DNA of 64,000 nucleotides from Bradyrhizobium diazoefficiens (GCF_016612535.1 NZ_JAENXS010000006.1:1-64000); one strand, 5' to 3'. Shown: positions 9,061 through 18,984, counted from the stretch's first letter. Notes: generated by a model from the sequence alone, not told the origin. Program-made: numbers and translations.

Positions 9061-9908
9061 ACGCCAAGCCACCCACGGGCTCGCGGCCATCTGGCCGCGC
9101 TCCCGCTGGCTTGCACGAGCAAGCACACTCGATGGATCGAGATATCGGCGAATGCCACGTTTCGAGCTCAACAACACGCCCCTCAGCGCCACAAAGCCCA
9201 TGTGCGTTCCACAAGCACACCGTTGGTTCCAAGGACTGCCTCGTGAAGGTGGCAATGCCGTTCCCAGTACGATTCGCAGCTAGACGCGATCGAGCCAAGC
9301 CCATCCCCATGGGTGCGATCAAGGCACCAGCTGCGTCGATGCGGTTGGTCGACCCGGGCTGCATACGGAAACTGCCGAGAGCGCAACTCCCCTGAACGAT
9401 CATGCAGCAGCTCCTGCTTGCGCTCTCTAATGTCAAAGGCGCAAGTTCCCGCATGTTCGGCATCCGGACTCAACTGGCCCGCGGGCGGTGACCATGTTGA
9501 TGCAGCACGTCGCTGAAGCTTGCAACGAGCGCACGCGATGTCCAAACCGACTTGTTTTCGGACCGTTCGGCAGCGCTTACAGCTCCTGAAGCACGCTTCG
9601 TCAGAAGACCGCTCCTGACCGACCGCTATCCCTGTTTATGCCATACTCCATCAAGATGAGCAGCACCTTGCAGTTCGGTTCACTCCGACTGAAGAAGATC
9701 GCGCGAGACATTTGCCGCGCCAATCGACGAATTGATCATCGATCTAAAACATGAGTGATGGCGTTTTGCGCGAGAACAAGGCGGCCCCGGTTCAGGTGCC
9801 GTAATTCGGATTGATCCCGAATGGCAAGCCTGGACCTGCGCGGGTTGCGAGGTCGCGCACCGCCGGGCCGTTTTTCTGTTCATCCGAGCGCAGCAGCAAG
9901 AGGCAGAT
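9061..9908. other. Stretch without recognisable gene
   Basis: Several frames overlap on both strands, but none is convincing. From about 9755 to 9908 a plus-strand frame is open in phase with the next gene and contains a second CAGC cysteine pair, so the next gene may once have been longer. No ATG or GTG start was found in that extension. Confidence 0.3.
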
Positions 9909-10103
9909 ATGCGCACCATCACTTTCCTCTGTCCGATCACACGAGTTATGGTTCAGCATCGGCTAATGGACGACGAAGCGGCCGAACACCAGTTTCAAGG
10001 CGTCTTTTGCCCCGCCTGTTCCCGGCTGCACTTTGTAGATCGCAAGACCGGAAAGCTGCTAGGCAGGAAGACGAATGACGGCGCGTCCTCACAAAGCGGC
10101 TGA
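9909..10103 (+). CDS. Small zinc-ribbon-like protein
   Basis: A 64-residue protein with cysteines at residues 8, 34 and 37 (FCPAC) and the conserved-looking ending HFVDRKTGKLLGRK. I remember this pattern (short proteins starting MRTI.FLCP and ending DRKTGKLLG) as common in Bradyrhizobium. It may bind zinc. It stands just upstream of a decayed glyoxalase-type gene on the same strand. The function is unknown. Confidence 0.55.
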   Translation: MRTITFLCPITRVMVQHRLMDDEAAEHQFQGVFCPACSRLHFVDRKTGKLLGRKTNDGASSQSG

Positions 10104-10148
10104 AGTACGGCGCATCCGAAGGCCAATCCGCTTGCGATACGCGCGCAT

Positions 10149-10346
10149 TTGGCTCCGAGTACCAGCACCGATGGCGTGCCCATCTGCCTGCGGACGAAAA
10201 CAACAGGCGAGGTCGACGCGTTTCATGCCACAGCGCTTGCGAGCGGCGGCGCATCCAATGGCGCGCCGGGCATCCGCCCGCATGGCCGCGTGCAGTACTA
10301 CGCAGCCTTCGTCGTCGATCCTGATGCAACCGGATCGCGGCGGTGA
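10149..10346 (+). pseudogene. C-terminal remnant of a glyoxalase/VOC-family protein
   Basis: Only the last part of a vicinal-oxygen-chelate domain remains. The frame reads through DAFHATALASGG, GAPGIRPHG and YYAAFVVDPDATGS, matching the family pattern in which GAPG.RPHYHPNYYGAFVLDPDG closes the domain. The first half of the domain, with the other metal ligands, is absent, and the expected final strand is replaced by SRR. A truncated, non-functional copy is the simplest reading. Confidence 0.6.
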
Positions 10347-10367
10347 CGTTTCCGGCTGAATAATCTT

Positions 10368-10973
10368 CTAGAGCTTCCGCGCGATCTCCGGGGCAAGCTG
10401 CTTTTCCGCCTCGGCGATCTGGGCCGCCGCCGATTTCAGCTTCGGCAGAATATCCTCGACGCGATCGGCCTTGAGGATATCGACCGAAAAGCCGACGCGG
10501 ATGAACTCGGTCTGGCGCATGTGCGACAGCAACAAGAACAGTGGATCCCAGAAATTGTCGATATTGGCGAGCAGCACGGGCTTGGCGTGACGGCCAAGCT
10601 GCTTCCAGGTCAGTTGCTCGACCAGCTCCTCCAGGGTGCCGACGCCGCCCGGCAGCGCCACGAAAGCGTCGGAGCGCTCGAACATCAGCCGCTTGCGCTC
10701 GTGCATGTCGGGGGTGACGATCATCTCCTGCACCCGAGCCAGTGCTTTCTCGCGCTTCCGCAGGAATTCGGGAATGATGCCGGTGACGATGCCGCCGTGA
10801 TCCAACACGGAGGTCGCAATCGAGCCCATCAGGCCAAGCGAGCCGCCGCCATAGACCAGGCGAATGTTGTTCTCGGCGAGCGCCTTGCCGAATGCCTTGG
10901 CACCTTCGGTGAAGTGGGGATTGGTTCCGCGACCGGAGCCGCAATAGACACAGACGGTTTTGATCGTGCTCAT
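10368..10973 (-). CDS. LOG-family protein (cytokinin riboside 5'-monophosphate phosphoribohydrolase type)
   Basis: A 201-residue Rossmann-fold protein. Residues 5-20 (KTVCVYCGSGRGTNP) and the nucleotide-binding GGGSLGLMG near residues 42-50 are typical. The family signature PGGVGTLEE lies at about 108-116, with the MHERK segment just before it. LOG enzymes release free cytokinin bases from nucleotides; related proteins are general nucleotide hydrolases, and sequence alone does not separate the two. The start MSTIK is chosen because the family begins here; upstream in-frame sequence has no family character. The gene precedes no obvious partner but sits beside fixR and the nod operon, so a role in plant interaction is possible. 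Confidence 0.85.
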   Translation of the reverse strand: MSTIKTVCVYCGSGRGTNPHFTEGAKAFGKALAENNIRLVYGGGSLGLMGSIATSVLDHGGIVTGIIPEFLRKREKALARVQEMIVTPDMHERKRLMFERSDAFVALPGGVGTLEELVEQLTWKQLGRHAKPVLLANIDNFWDPLFLLLSHMRQTEFIRVGFSVDILKADRVEDILPKLKSAAAQIAEAEKQLAPEIARKL

Positions 10974-11288
10974 TGGCACCATGATGCATAGTAGCGCATT
11001 CTTTCGATCGTCCAAGGTGTTGCGATGAATGACCGGAGCCGATTTGCATCTGAACCCGCAGGCTTTGCCTTGACGGGCTCCTGATCGCAAACGGCGCTGT
11101 TCGGCAACGCGTCCGCAAGAGCAAGCGCAAATGTCTTGCACCTTGGTCCGGCACAACGGATGTCGTGACCAGATTTCTGGCCTGAATTCCTTGATCTGTC
11201 TCTTCTTTGCCGTTCCGATTGACGGTCGCAGGTGCCGGCCAGGGAGACAACGCTTGTGTCGTGCACGTATCGCTCCATCTTCGGCCGA
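10974..11288. other. Intergenic region between LOG-family gene and fixR
   Basis: This region contains no supported gene. Larger frames crossing it are out of phase with the neighbouring real genes. It presumably holds the promoter of the LOG-family gene, though no clear site is visible. Confidence 0.3.
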
Positions 11289-12122
11289 TCAGAGGTGTTG
11301 GCCACCATTGATCGGCACTTCGACGCCGGTAATATAACTGGCGTCATCCGAACACAGGAAGAAGATGAGTTTAGCGACCTCTTCAGGGGTCCCCACCCGG
11401 CGCAGCGGAATGTTCGGTACGACCCGTGCTTCCGTATCTGGTGACAAAATGTCCGTCTTGATCTCGCCCGGAGCGATCGCATTCACACGAATTCCATGCG
11501 GCGCATAGTCGTGAGCCATCTCGCGTGTGAGACACGCAAGAGCGGCTTTCGAAGTCGCGTATGCGCTGCCGGCGAAGGGGTGCACCCGGGAGCCTGCAAT
11601 TGAAGTCACGTTGACGATTGATCCGGACGCGGCTTTCAATTCGGCAAAGAGCCCTTGCGCTAGCAGAATTGGAGCCACCAAATTGAGATGGAATACATCC
11701 ATCCAGGTCTCGATCGAGGTCGCCAACGATGTTAGTCGTGCGCCGCTCGACGTCTTCGGTGACATCGCTGCATTGTTGATCAGGGCGTGCAACGGCGCGC
11801 CCGCGAGGCGCTCTTTGACGTCGGCGATGGCGCGCGGCAGCAAGCGATGGTCGCTGAGGTCGAGCTGGACATGACCATTGGATGCGCCCTCCCAAGGGCA
11901 TCGCCGCGCATCGATCGGCTGGCGCGCACAAGAAATGATACGCCAGCCGGCGTCCGAAAACAGCTTTCCCGTGGCGTAACCTATGCCACGCGATGCTCCG
12001 GTCAGCAGCAGCGTCTTTCGTTCTCTCCGCCGGGCGCGGGCCTTCTCGGGTTTGGAACTGCGATCGTTGTCAACCGACATTGGTCTGGCGACCGCATCTT
12101 TGTTCGGCAGATCGGCCCTCAA
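11289..12122 (-). CDS. fixR: FixR-like short-chain dehydrogenase
   Basis: A 277-residue short-chain dehydrogenase/reductase. The cofactor motif TGASRGIG is at 41-48, NNAA at 116-119, and the catalytic Ser174, Tyr188 and Lys192 (YxxxK) are all present, followed by the PGEIKT segment. The sequence and the N-terminal extension agree with FixR as I remember it from B. japonicum (278 residues). The start is TTG, supported by AGGAGG five bases upstream. In the classical arrangement fixR and nifA form one operon; here nifA lies 26 kb away on the same strand. A sigma-54-type promoter sits just upstream. The FixR substrate is not known. Confidence 0.8.
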   Translation of the reverse strand: MRADLPNKDAVARPMSVDNDRSSKPEKARARRRERKTLLLTGASRGIGYATGKLFSDAGWRIISCARQPIDARRCPWEGASNGHVQLDLSDHRLLPRAIADVKERLAGAPLHALINNAAMSPKTSSGARLTSLATSIETWMDVFHLNLVAPILLAQGLFAELKAASGSIVNVTSIAGSRVHPFAGSAYATSKAALACLTREMAHDYAPHGIRVNAIAPGEIKTDILSPDTEARVVPNIPLRRVGTPEEVAKLIFFLCSDDASYITGVEVPINGGQHL

Positions 12123-12158
12123 ACACGCCTCCTATCAGGTTACGCTCAACCTTCTTGG

Positions 12159-12174
12159 TGCAGGAATTGGGCCA
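12159..12174 (-). promoter_or_regulatory. Sigma-54-type -24/-12 promoter of fixR
   Basis: The minus strand reads TGGCCCAATTCCTGCA. The GG and GC doublets are separated by ten bases, as required for sigma-54, and the -24 half is TGGC. Transcription would start about 25 bases before the fixR start codon. The match is partial at -12 (CTGCA rather than TTGCA). A NifA upstream activator site was not found by eye. Confidence 0.6.
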
Positions 12175-12557
12175 TCTCTACCGACAGAGTGATTCACGCG
12201 TGTTGTGAAGCTAAGTCCTGTGGTTTACGACCTGCTTGGCGAGTTCGAGACACCAAGTCCGTTGGCTTTCCGACAGCGGCACCGCGGGGACCGCGCCACA
12301 GGACCTTCTTCCTTCGCGCACAGCTGCGCACAACTTCGCTCAGTAGATCTGGGCTGCAAGCGCGAGTGAAGGTCCTACCGATGTTGAACGCCGCCGCACG
12401 CGGCTCATCCTCGAGCAGTCATCAGCAACCATGCGGCCATCCAATGACGCATGCCAATTCGAGATGCCTGCGCGCGGGTAACCCCAACCGTTCATAGCGC
12501 TGCTCTTGCCTCCACCAGGGGGCATTTGAACGCAGGCGCCCCGGCATAGAGCCATTC
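12175..12557. other. Intergenic region between fixR and nodH
   Basis: No gene is supported here. The stretch separates the end of the nod operon from the fixR promoter. No clear terminator hairpin followed by T residues was found. Confidence 0.3.
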
Positions 12558-13304
12558 TCAGGCGTCAACAGCCTCAAAGTACTTGGCGTAAGGTCCTTCT
12601 TTGAATTCGCGACGCAACTGATCAAAGTTCTCTACGGTTTGGTCTAGCGGTCGCACTTCCTGGCGCTGAAGCTTGAGGCGACCGGAAACAGGCCGCACAG
12701 GAAGGCCGAGGAATTCCCAAACCCGCTCCAAGCACAGGCGCGGCTCGCGAACAAGCCTCTCATACTCGAGCTCAACGATATTGGACGAGGCGAACGACTG
12801 CCTGATCCTGTCGTGGAACTCAGCGGTGGCCTTGAAGTAGGTTTCGCAGGTGTTGAGGCTTAGGCTGACGAGCGGCGGTGGCTTGCCGTCGCTGTCAGAG
12901 TCGTATTTCAACCATTCACCGGTTTGCCTCGCCTGCACGAGTGAGCGGAGCGATTCCAGCGGATTTCGACGACACACGACGATCTTAAGGCGCGGCCAAC
13001 CGGCCAGCTCAGCCATCATTCCCGGACGGTGATGAAACTGCGGCTCGTTGATCTTGCAGCCAACATGCGTCACATCGTTTTTGTCGCTCCGTGCTGGATA
13101 GCGCAAGTAGGCACGCTCCAGAAGCTCACAATCGCTACGTAGGAGCCGCGCCTTGTCGGGCCAATTTGGATCAAACTCATTGAGCAATTCCCCATTGCTC
13201 ACCACGCTTGGATGTTCGTTGAGCAATTCTTCCAGATAATGGGTGCCGGTCCTCGGCATCGCGAGGATGACGAATGGCTCAGGCGATCGTTCGGATTTCA
13301 ACAT
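12558..13304 (-). CDS. nodH: Nodulation sulfotransferase NodH
   Basis: A 248-residue protein, the same length as known NodH. It begins with the PAPS-binding loop (VILAMPRTGTHYLEELL, residues 12-28), followed by NEHPSVVSNGELLNEFDPNWPDK-type sequence. Later come THVGCKINEPQF, LESLRSLVQARQTGEWLK and, near the C-terminus, RPLDQTVENF. These blocks match NodH of Sinorhizobium, which transfers sulfate from PAPS to the reducing-end N-acetylglucosamine of Nod factor. The ATG at 13304 is chosen over an upstream frame start because the family begins with a few residues before FVILAM. It follows nodJ by 182 bases with no nod box of its own, so it probably belongs to the nodA operon. Its presence predicts a sulfated Nod factor. 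Confidence 0.85.
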   Translation of the reverse strand: MLKSERSPEPFVILAMPRTGTHYLEELLNEHPSVVSNGELLNEFDPNWPDKARLLRSDCELLERAYLRYPARSDKNDVTHVGCKINEPQFHHRPGMMAELAGWPRLKIVVCRRNPLESLRSLVQARQTGEWLKYDSDSDGKPPPLVSLSLNTCETYFKATAEFHDRIRQSFASSNIVELEYERLVREPRLCLERVWEFLGLPVRPVSGRLKLQRQEVRPLDQTVENFDQLRREFKEGPYAKYFEAVDA

Positions 13305-13486
13305 TGCGACAGCTCCTGATTGACAAGGTCGAGACAGTTCGACCCCTACCAATGAGGCAAGGTCAGGCCACACGTGATACTATCGTTCCATAAAGCGGAT
13401 ATATCGGCAAGATAAGAGCATCCTTGCCGCCGGCCTCCACCCGTGACTTTTCCGCAGAACCGATTCACACTATGCTTGGCGTTTGT

Positions 13487-14275
13487 TCAACGCATCAGCC
13501 GGCGACGAAGCAGCAAAGCCGATACGACGAACGCGACGACAGTGTATATGCAAAGTACGCCAACATGCAGGCCGACGCTGCTGGCGTCCCGGTCCAGCAT
13601 TGCCGGCCGAATGAGGTCGATCGAATGTGCTAGCGGCAACGCCTCAGCTACGCGCTGCAGCGCGATAGGCAGTTGAGCTACCGGAAAAATCGCACCGCAC
13701 AAGTACATCATGGGTGTGAGAAAGAGAGTCTGATAGAACACGAAGTAGTCGTAACTGGGCGCGAGCGCTATCACGACCATGGCGAGGCTGGCGAAGGCAA
13801 CACCGGTGAGCGCAATGGCTGGCAGCGCATAAGGGATGGACGGCCATGCCGCATAGCCCAGCGCAGCGGCTACAATCGTAATTCCCGTCCCGGCCAGAAC
13901 GGCTTTTGTCGCTGCCCACGCCAATTCACCGAGAACAACGTCGCCAAGTGTGAGCTCCGTGCAAAGGATCGCATCCCAGGTGCGCTGGGCGTGCATCCGA
14001 GCGAAGGCTCCATAGACGGTTTCAAAGGTCGCGGAAATCATCGCGCTTGTCGCGACCATCCCAGCTGCCAGAAAGGCGATGTATGAAATGCCATCGACTT
14101 GGCCGATCATCAGTCCCAGGCCAAAGCCCAGACCGAACAAGGCGCTCATGGGCTCAGCGAGGTTTCCAAGAAGCGATGCCAGCGCCGCTTTGCGCCAAGC
14201 CATATAATTCCGGCGCCATACGGCGCTCCAGTTCCACGCATTGGCGGGCAGAGCCGCCGCATACTGCTCCCACAT
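13487..14275 (-). CDS. nodJ: Nod factor export ABC-2 permease NodJ
   Basis: A 262-residue membrane protein of the ABC-2 transporter type with about six hydrophobic segments. The beginning ([34 protein letters not shown]) and the segment [18 protein letters not shown] around residues 45-60 are typical of NodJ. The gene begins three bases after nodI stops. NodI and NodJ together form the inner-membrane exporter for lipochitooligosaccharides. The C-terminal RRRLMR fits the family. The length is normal. Confidence 0.95.
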   Translation of the reverse strand: MWEQYAAALPANAWNWSAVWRRNYMAWRKAALASLLGNLAEPMSALFGLGFGLGLMIGQVDGISYIAFLAAGMVATSAMISATFETVYGAFARMHAQRTWDAILCTELTLGDVVLGELAWAATKAVLAGTGITIVAAALGYAAWPSIPYALPAIALTGVAFASLAMVVIALAPSYDYFVFYQTLFLTPMMYLCGAIFPVAQLPIALQRVAEALPLAHSIDLIRPAMLDRDASSVGLHVGVLCIYTVVAFVVSALLLRRRLMR

Positions 14276-14278
14276 CGT

Positions 14279-15286
14279 TCAGTCCCTCATCTCCCGTCCG
14301 GTCAACCGTAAGAAGACGTCCTCAAGGTTCGGTGGCCGCTGAAGCAGACGAAGACCGGTCCGCCCACGCAGCCGCGCGAGCACCTGCTCTGGATCCGGCG
14401 CATAGCAAAACAGCGTCTCGCCGCTGATTTCGGTACGTTGAGCGAGCGGCTTGACGAGAGCGGAGAGCTCGTTCGGGTCACCACCGTAAACCTCAATGAC
14501 CGGGCAACCGATCTGTTCGTCGATCAATGTGTGTGGCGGCCCTTCGGCGATCTTGCGTCCTGCCTCGAGGACGCACAGGCGGTCGCACAATCGCTCCGCC
14601 TCCTCCATGAAGTGCGTCGTCAAAAGGATGGTCTTGCCGCGCGACAGCAGCGCCCGCAGCCGCTCCCAAATCAAATGCCGCGCATGCGGATCGAGTCCGG
14701 TGGTCGGCTCATCCAAGATAAGGATCTCCGGATCGTTGATGAGCGCCCGCGCCAGCGTAAGACGCCGCTTCATGCCACCGGACAATTCTGTCACCCGCGC
14801 ATTCGCCTTGCTCTCAAGGCGGGCGAACTCGAGAAGGGACGGCGTGATCTTCTCGACATCCTTTGCCGTCATCCCGAAATAGCGCCCGAACACCAGGAGG
14901 TTTTCACGTACGGTGAACTCGAGATCAAGATTGTCAGCTTGTGGAACGACGCCGATGCGTTTGCGCGCCAATCGAGCACGGGCCGGCACTTTCTCGCCGA
15001 GCACAGTTATCTTGCCAGCCTCGGGCGTGGACATCCCGAGAATCATACGCGCAATCGTGCTCTTTCCCGCGCCGTTCGGCCCCAACAGGCCGAAGCACTC
15101 TCCCGAAGCCACCGTGAACGACAGCTGGTCGACGACCACCTTCTCGCCGTAAGACTTTTTCACGGCCGTGAAGTCGATCGCCACGTTCGACACGCGCTCG
15201 GCCCCCCTGTCAGCCGGCGTGACCGGCGCAGGCTCCATCGGGATTGTCCGCCTTGCGATTGGCGCTGCTTCGACGCCGCCGAGCAT
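14279..15286 (-). CDS. nodI: Nod factor export ATP-binding protein NodI
   Basis: A 335-residue ABC ATPase. Walker A GPNGAGKS is at about 69-76, the signature LSGGMKRRL and Walker [18 protein letters not shown] follow, and the switch His lies in [13 protein letters not shown]. The ATG at 15286 is chosen because AGAAGGA lies eight bases before it; an upstream TTG frame is longer without family support. The N-terminal extension of about 35 residues before the ABC domain is usual for NodI. The gene is directly followed by nodJ, its permease partner, and preceded by nodS in the same direction. Confidence 0.95.
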   Translation of the reverse strand: MLGGVEAAPIARRTIPMEPAPVTPADRGAERVSNVAIDFTAVKKSYGEKVVVDQLSFTVASGECFGLLGPNGAGKSTIARMILGMSTPEAGKITVLGEKVPARARLARKRIGVVPQADNLDLEFTVRENLLVFGRYFGMTAKDVEKITPSLLEFARLESKANARVTELSGGMKRRLTLARALINDPEILILDEPTTGLDPHARHLIWERLRALLSRGKTILLTTHFMEEAERLCDRLCVLEAGRKIAEGPPHTLIDEQIGCPVIEVYGGDPNELSALVKPLAQRTEISGETLFCYAPDPEQVLARLRGRTGLRLLQRPPNLEDVFLRLTGREMRD

Positions 15287-15417
15287 TTTATCTATTCCTT
15301 CTGATACCAATTTCTCGGCGCGGCCAGCCCGCTGATCTCGCCTTCAACAATCGCTATGCCATCCGTCTGCGATACGACAACTCTGACATGGATATGTCAG
15401 CCTGCAAACCGGATTGC

Positions 15418-16020
15418 TTATGCAGCCGGTCTCCGAAAGCTGGCGATCAAGCAATCTTCGTTATCCGACTCACCTTTGCATTGGACACGCTCGACCTCGA
15501 CCAGCGCTTCATTCAACATGGCGATGACCGTCTCTGCACCGGCCACGTGACCCCAGCGTCGGCAGATGTGGTCGCGCGCCGATCCGAACACCACAAGTCC
15601 GTCTGGCGCGAGCATTCCGACCAAGTTGTCGACGGCTGCGCGCATCTCCAGCGTGTCGCTGAGGTAATAGAGGACTTCTGCTACCACAATAAGGTCGAAC
15701 CGCTCTGGTGGCGAGAAGTGTTGGAGGTCGGCGACTTTCCAGCCGATATGTGACCATCTCTCCGTTCGGCGACGTGCGCGGCTAATGGCCTGCGGCACGA
15801 CGTCGACGACCGTGAGCCGTTTGCAGTGAGGCGCGAGCATCTCGGTGAATGCGCCCGCCGCGCACCCGACTTCCAACGCGCTTGTGATGCTTTGGCGGGA
15901 GAGCGACATCCGAAGCATTTGCGTGTATCGCTCCCGCTCGAACGGATTCGCGTCCAGACGCCACGGGTCATCTGCGACCAATTCTCGCTCTAGCAACTGA
16001 TAGTTCTTATCTAGGCTCAC
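15418..16020 (-). CDS. nodS: Nod factor N-methyltransferase NodS
   Basis: A 200-residue S-adenosylmethionine-dependent methyltransferase. Motif I is VGCAAGAFT at about residues 51-59. NodS adds an N-methyl group to the deacetylated non-reducing end of the Nod factor before acylation. The GTG start has a strong AGGAGGTGA ribosome binding site. The gene starts 50 bases after nodC ends. NodU, the carbamoyltransferase that often follows nodS, is absent: the next gene is nodI. Confidence 0.92.
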   Translation of the reverse strand: MSLDKNYQLLERELVADDPWRLDANPFERERYTQMLRMSLSRQSITSALEVGCAAGAFTEMLAPHCKRLTVVDVVPQAISRARRRTERWSHIGWKVADLQHFSPPERFDLIVVAEVLYYLSDTLEMRAAVDNLVGMLAPDGLVVFGSARDHICRRWGHVAGAETVIAMLNEALVEVERVQCKGESDNEDCLIASFRRPAA

Positions 16021-16070
16021 GAGCTTCTCACCTCCTTGACGCGCACAGTCCCGCCTCGCCTCCAGACCTG

Positions 16071-17405
16071 TCAGGTACCGTCAACGTCAAAAGCATGTGC
16101 ACGTGTAGCCGTTTCGCCCATCGACGGTGCAATACCCGAATGGCCTGCGGCATCTAACCTGGCGCTCTGCCTCAGCGTGCTGGCCTGGCCTTCACTTGAG
16201 TCTGGCATATTGGCGGCCTTGCGCGACAACCAGTCGCTATTGCTCAATGTACACAGCGCATATGCCTTCACAGGAAGTAACAAGAACATGCTGATCGGCT
16301 TGTGCAGAGCGAAAGCGAGAAAGCGAAGCTGTCGGGCACGAAATGCTGCCAGGCTACAGCGAACCATGGTCATGCACGCGATGACCAGTATTGTCAGCCA
16401 CGGTAACTCGCTCGTAACTGCGATTTGCGCAAGCGCGGTCAGTATTGAAAGGCCGAGCAGAAGCGGAAGCAGGTTCTGCCCGACAATGTCCAGCGTGATG
16501 TAGAAGTCGAGCCTTGGCAACAAGGGGAGCGCAAGCGCCGTATCCCGGAACGTACTACGTGCCCACCGCAATTGCTGACGCAGATATGGCACCAGCCTAT
16601 CCGGAACGACGGTTGCGGCGATCGCGTCAGGAACGTACTCAGTTCGAAATCCGGCCGCGAGCATCAGGATCGTGAGATGGCGGTCCTCGCCGAAGTCACT
16701 TGGCTTTCCTCGAAAATACTGCGTCTCGTACTCGTGGAGGACCAAATCGAGCGCCGTTCGCCGATACATGGCGCACGGGCCACAGCAACACAAGACGGCT
16801 CCGAAGCGAGCTTCCGCCAAACGCTCTTCATTACAGGCTAGCCAGTATTCCATATCGATCAGCCTGGTCAACCAAGAGCCGCTTCGATTGCTGGCTGTGA
16901 GCTGCCCCATAACAGCGCCAACGGCTGGATCTTGCATCTTTCGTACAAGCTTGGTCACCACGTCGATAGCGATTGTCGTATCGGAATCGACGTTGAGAAC
17001 CAAATCGCCGGACGAGCGGTGCAGCGCTGCAATTTGCGCTTTGCGCTTGCCAACATTCTTTCCCAGCCACATGAAGTTGAACCGTGGATCATCTGCATAG
17101 GCGTCCTGCACGGGCCACAGGTATCTACGATTATCCGAGCCATCATCGACCACATATACCCGCACCTGCCCTTCGTAGTCTTGGCTTGCGATCGACTCCA
17201 GGCACGCCGACAGCGTGCGCGGGTCCTCGTTAAAGCAGGGCACGATCACATCGACGCTCGGCAGCGGGCCGGTCTCTGAAGCGTAGTCAGTCGGGGACGG
17301 CACCTGTGTTCGGAGCGCGTTGAGCGTCTGCATGCTCCTGTAGATCGTGGACAGCAGGGCGTAGGACGACACGACGACAACGCTTGTTGTGGCAAGCACA
17401 TTCAT
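16071..17405 (-). CDS. nodC: Chitooligosaccharide synthase NodC
   Basis: A 444-residue processive family-2 glycosyltransferase that polymerises N-acetylglucosamine for the Nod factor backbone. It starts with a membrane segment, then has VDVIVPCFNEDP and DDGSD near residue 87, a DSD motif, GEDRH, and QQLRWARSTF, which correspond to the D,D,D and QxxRW residues of the active site. Hydrophobic segments close the protein (LLPLLLGLSILTAL, then PWLTILVIACMTM). The ATG start is clear. It follows nodB by 18 bases. The length is within the known range for NodC. Confidence 0.96.
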   Translation of the reverse strand: MNVLATTSVVVVSSYALLSTIYRSMQTLNALRTQVPSPTDYASETGPLPSVDVIVPCFNEDPRTLSACLESIASQDYEGQVRVYVVDDGSDNRRYLWPVQDAYADDPRFNFMWLGKNVGKRKAQIAALHRSSGDLVLNVDSDTTIAIDVVTKLVRKMQDPAVGAVMGQLTASNRSGSWLTRLIDMEYWLACNEERLAEARFGAVLCCCGPCAMYRRTALDLVLHEYETQYFRGKPSDFGEDRHLTILMLAAGFRTEYVPDAIAATVVPDRLVPYLRQQLRWARSTFRDTALALPLLPRLDFYITLDIVGQNLLPLLLGLSILTALAQIAVTSELPWLTILVIACMTMVRCSLAAFRARQLRFLAFALHKPISMFLLLPVKAYALCTLSNSDWLSRKAANMPDSSEGQASTLRQSARLDAAGHSGIAPSMGETATRAHAFDVDGT

Positions 17406-17423
17406 GGGGGGACGTCTCTTTTT

Positions 17424-18080
17424 TCAATGGGATTGAGGAAGTGAGCAGATGGCGAACCCTTGCTCGCCCAATGCCGGAATCAGCCGGGAAAGCGCCTCGA
17501 CGGTCTGATCGCGACCGCAATCGACGGCTTGCTCGCGCTCGCCGGGAGGACATCCGTCGTGCAAGAGCACAACAGCACCAGGCCGGACCGACGTCAGCAC
17601 TGCGTCAACGATCGCCGGAACACCGGGACGAGACCAGTCTCTCGGGTCTACTGACCAGTGCAAGGGGATCAGTCCGGCTTTGGTTGATGTCGCGCGTACT
17701 TGGTCAGTCCAGATGCCATACGGAGCACGTATGTGCCGCAGCGGTGCCTCGGGACAAACTGCCCTGATGACATCGCTCGCCGCCTGAATCTCATGTTCCA
17801 CCTCAGCTGGTTCGCATCTGGAGAGATCGGGATGGGTCATCGTGTGGTTTCCGACTTCATGCCCTTCTGCGATCATTCGTTGGATCAGCTTCGGGTAAGC
17901 TGCCGCGCACGCCCCGATCACGAAGAACGTCGCCGGCACCCCGTACTCCGCGAGAACGTCAAGGATGGAAGCCGTCCAGCGTGGATCAGGACCGTCGTCA
18001 AAGGTCAGGTAAACGTTACGATCTCCGGTGGCGCATACGTGCTCGCCTCGCGCTTCCGACAAGCCGCCGAGAGAGGTCAC
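17424..18080 (-). CDS. nodB: Chitooligosaccharide deacetylase NodB
   Basis: A 218-residue polysaccharide deacetylase domain. It has TFDDGPD at about residues 26-32 (catalytic base and metal Asp), [13 protein letters not shown] with the metal His residues, and RAPYG. It removes the acetyl group from the non-reducing end of the chitin oligomer made by NodC. The GTG start overlaps the nodA stop codon (GTGA), so translation is probably coupled to nodA. An alternative start a few codons inside cannot be excluded. Confidence 0.95.
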   Translation of the reverse strand: MTSLGGLSEARGEHVCATGDRNVYLTFDDGPDPRWTASILDVLAEYGVPATFFVIGACAAAYPKLIQRMIAEGHEVGNHTMTHPDLSRCEPAEVEHEIQAASDVIRAVCPEAPLRHIRAPYGIWTDQVRATSTKAGLIPLHWSVDPRDWSRPGVPAIVDAVLTSVRPGAVVLLHDGCPPGEREQAVDCGRDQTVEALSRLIPALGEQGFAICSLPQSH

Positions 18081-18712
18081 AGCTCTGGCCCGTTCCGATC
18101 AATCATGGTCCCGGCCGGCCATTCGCTTATCGGACGTCCGATTGGGAAGACCAGAACCACCAAATCGTGGTCGGTACGGGTCGGCGGCAGGTCCAGATAA
18201 ATATCCGGCCGAGTTGAGCGCACGCTCACTCCGGGCAAAATCGTTGCGAGACCCTGACGGCCGACCAGCTTGGTCACATGCTTCTGTAATGCCGGCCGTA
18301 CAGCGCCAAAACCAAACGGAACACCGAGCTGCTGCAGCAGCGGATACATCACTCGCATTGAGTGCGTGATCCCCAGCCCCTCCAGATCCGGACGTACGCC
18401 ATACAATCCCAGCTCGGCCACGAGCAGGTCGACCTCTCCGACTTTGATGAAGCGGCGCAGTGCGCTGATGTGAGCTGCTATGCCATGTGCATCATAGCCG
18501 ATGACACGAAGCTCAGGCCTCGCGCCGGCCCAGCTTCGTCCCCCTTCGAACGGCTTTGCGTTGAATTCACCGGTCGGCCCGTATGTCTTGCGAAAGAACT
18601 CGGACAGTTCGATGTGTTCGGCAAGCTCCAACTCGTTTTCCCAGCACACCCTCCACCGCACTTTGGAGTGCGTAGAGAACACTCCTGTATCGTTGGATAT
18701 AGCAATGTTCAT
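18077..18712 (-). CDS. nodA: Nod factor N-acyltransferase NodA
   Basis: A 211-residue protein matching NodA throughout: [39 protein letters not shown] is the family hallmark (residues about 20-58), and GFGAVR and the C-terminal [18 protein letters not shown] end also fit. NodA attaches the fatty acyl chain to the de-N-acetylated sugar. The ATG at 18712 gives the usual Bradyrhizobium length and overlaps the stop of an upstream small frame (ATGA). A nod box lies 430 bases upstream. It is the first of the co-directional nodABCSIJH genes. Confidence 0.96.
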   Translation of the reverse strand: MNIAISNDTGVFSTHSKVRWRVCWENELELAEHIELSEFFRKTYGPTGEFNAKPFEGGRSWAGARPELRVIGYDAHGIAAHISALRRFIKVGEVDLLVAELGLYGVRPDLEGLGITHSMRVMYPLLQQLGVPFGFGAVRPALQKHVTKLVGRQGLATILPGVSVRSTRPDIYLDLPPTRTDHDLVVLVFPIGRPISEWPAGTMIDRNGPEL

Positions 18713-18984
18713 TGTGGTCCCCGTGGTGACGTTCGAGATCTGATCTGGCATTTTATGCACGCGAGTTTTTCATTCTCACCCGGCGCAGTCATGAGCCAAC
18801 GTGACACGTCGGCGCGCCTTGCCCAGTGCCCTCCGCTCGGAGGAGCCGCGTTCACGATGGAGAGAACATTGAGGAGCGGCGGGCCGGCCGTCCGCATGAG
18901 ATGGCGCAGATGTTCCAGCAGCGCTTTGGGCAGATCGCCTTCGAGCCGCGATCCGCTTGGACGCGTCGCCAGCACGCTTGCCAT
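18709..18984 (-). CDS. Small gene upstream of nodA (nodK/nodY position)
   Basis: A 91-residue frame whose middle ([17 protein letters not shown], then [12 protein letters not shown]) looks like real protein. Its TGA stop overlaps the nodA ATG (ATGA), which suggests translational coupling. In Bradyrhizobium the leader between nod box and nodA carries nodY or nodK, and this frame is in that position, so it is probably one of these. The ATG at 18984 has no good ribosome binding site, and an overlapping frame begins upstream (from about 19085), so the start may be missing or shifted. Confidence 0.45.
   Translation of the reverse strand: MASVLATRPSGSRLEGDLPKALLEHLRHLMRTAGPPLLNVLSIVNAAPPSGGHWARRADVSRWLMTAPGENEKLACIKCQIRSRTSPRGPQ

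Noticed and set aside
9946..11250. A 434-residue minus-strand open frame
   Set aside because: It covers the LOG-family gene in another phase and is Arg/Ser-rich without family character, so it is a shadow of high-GC coding DNA.
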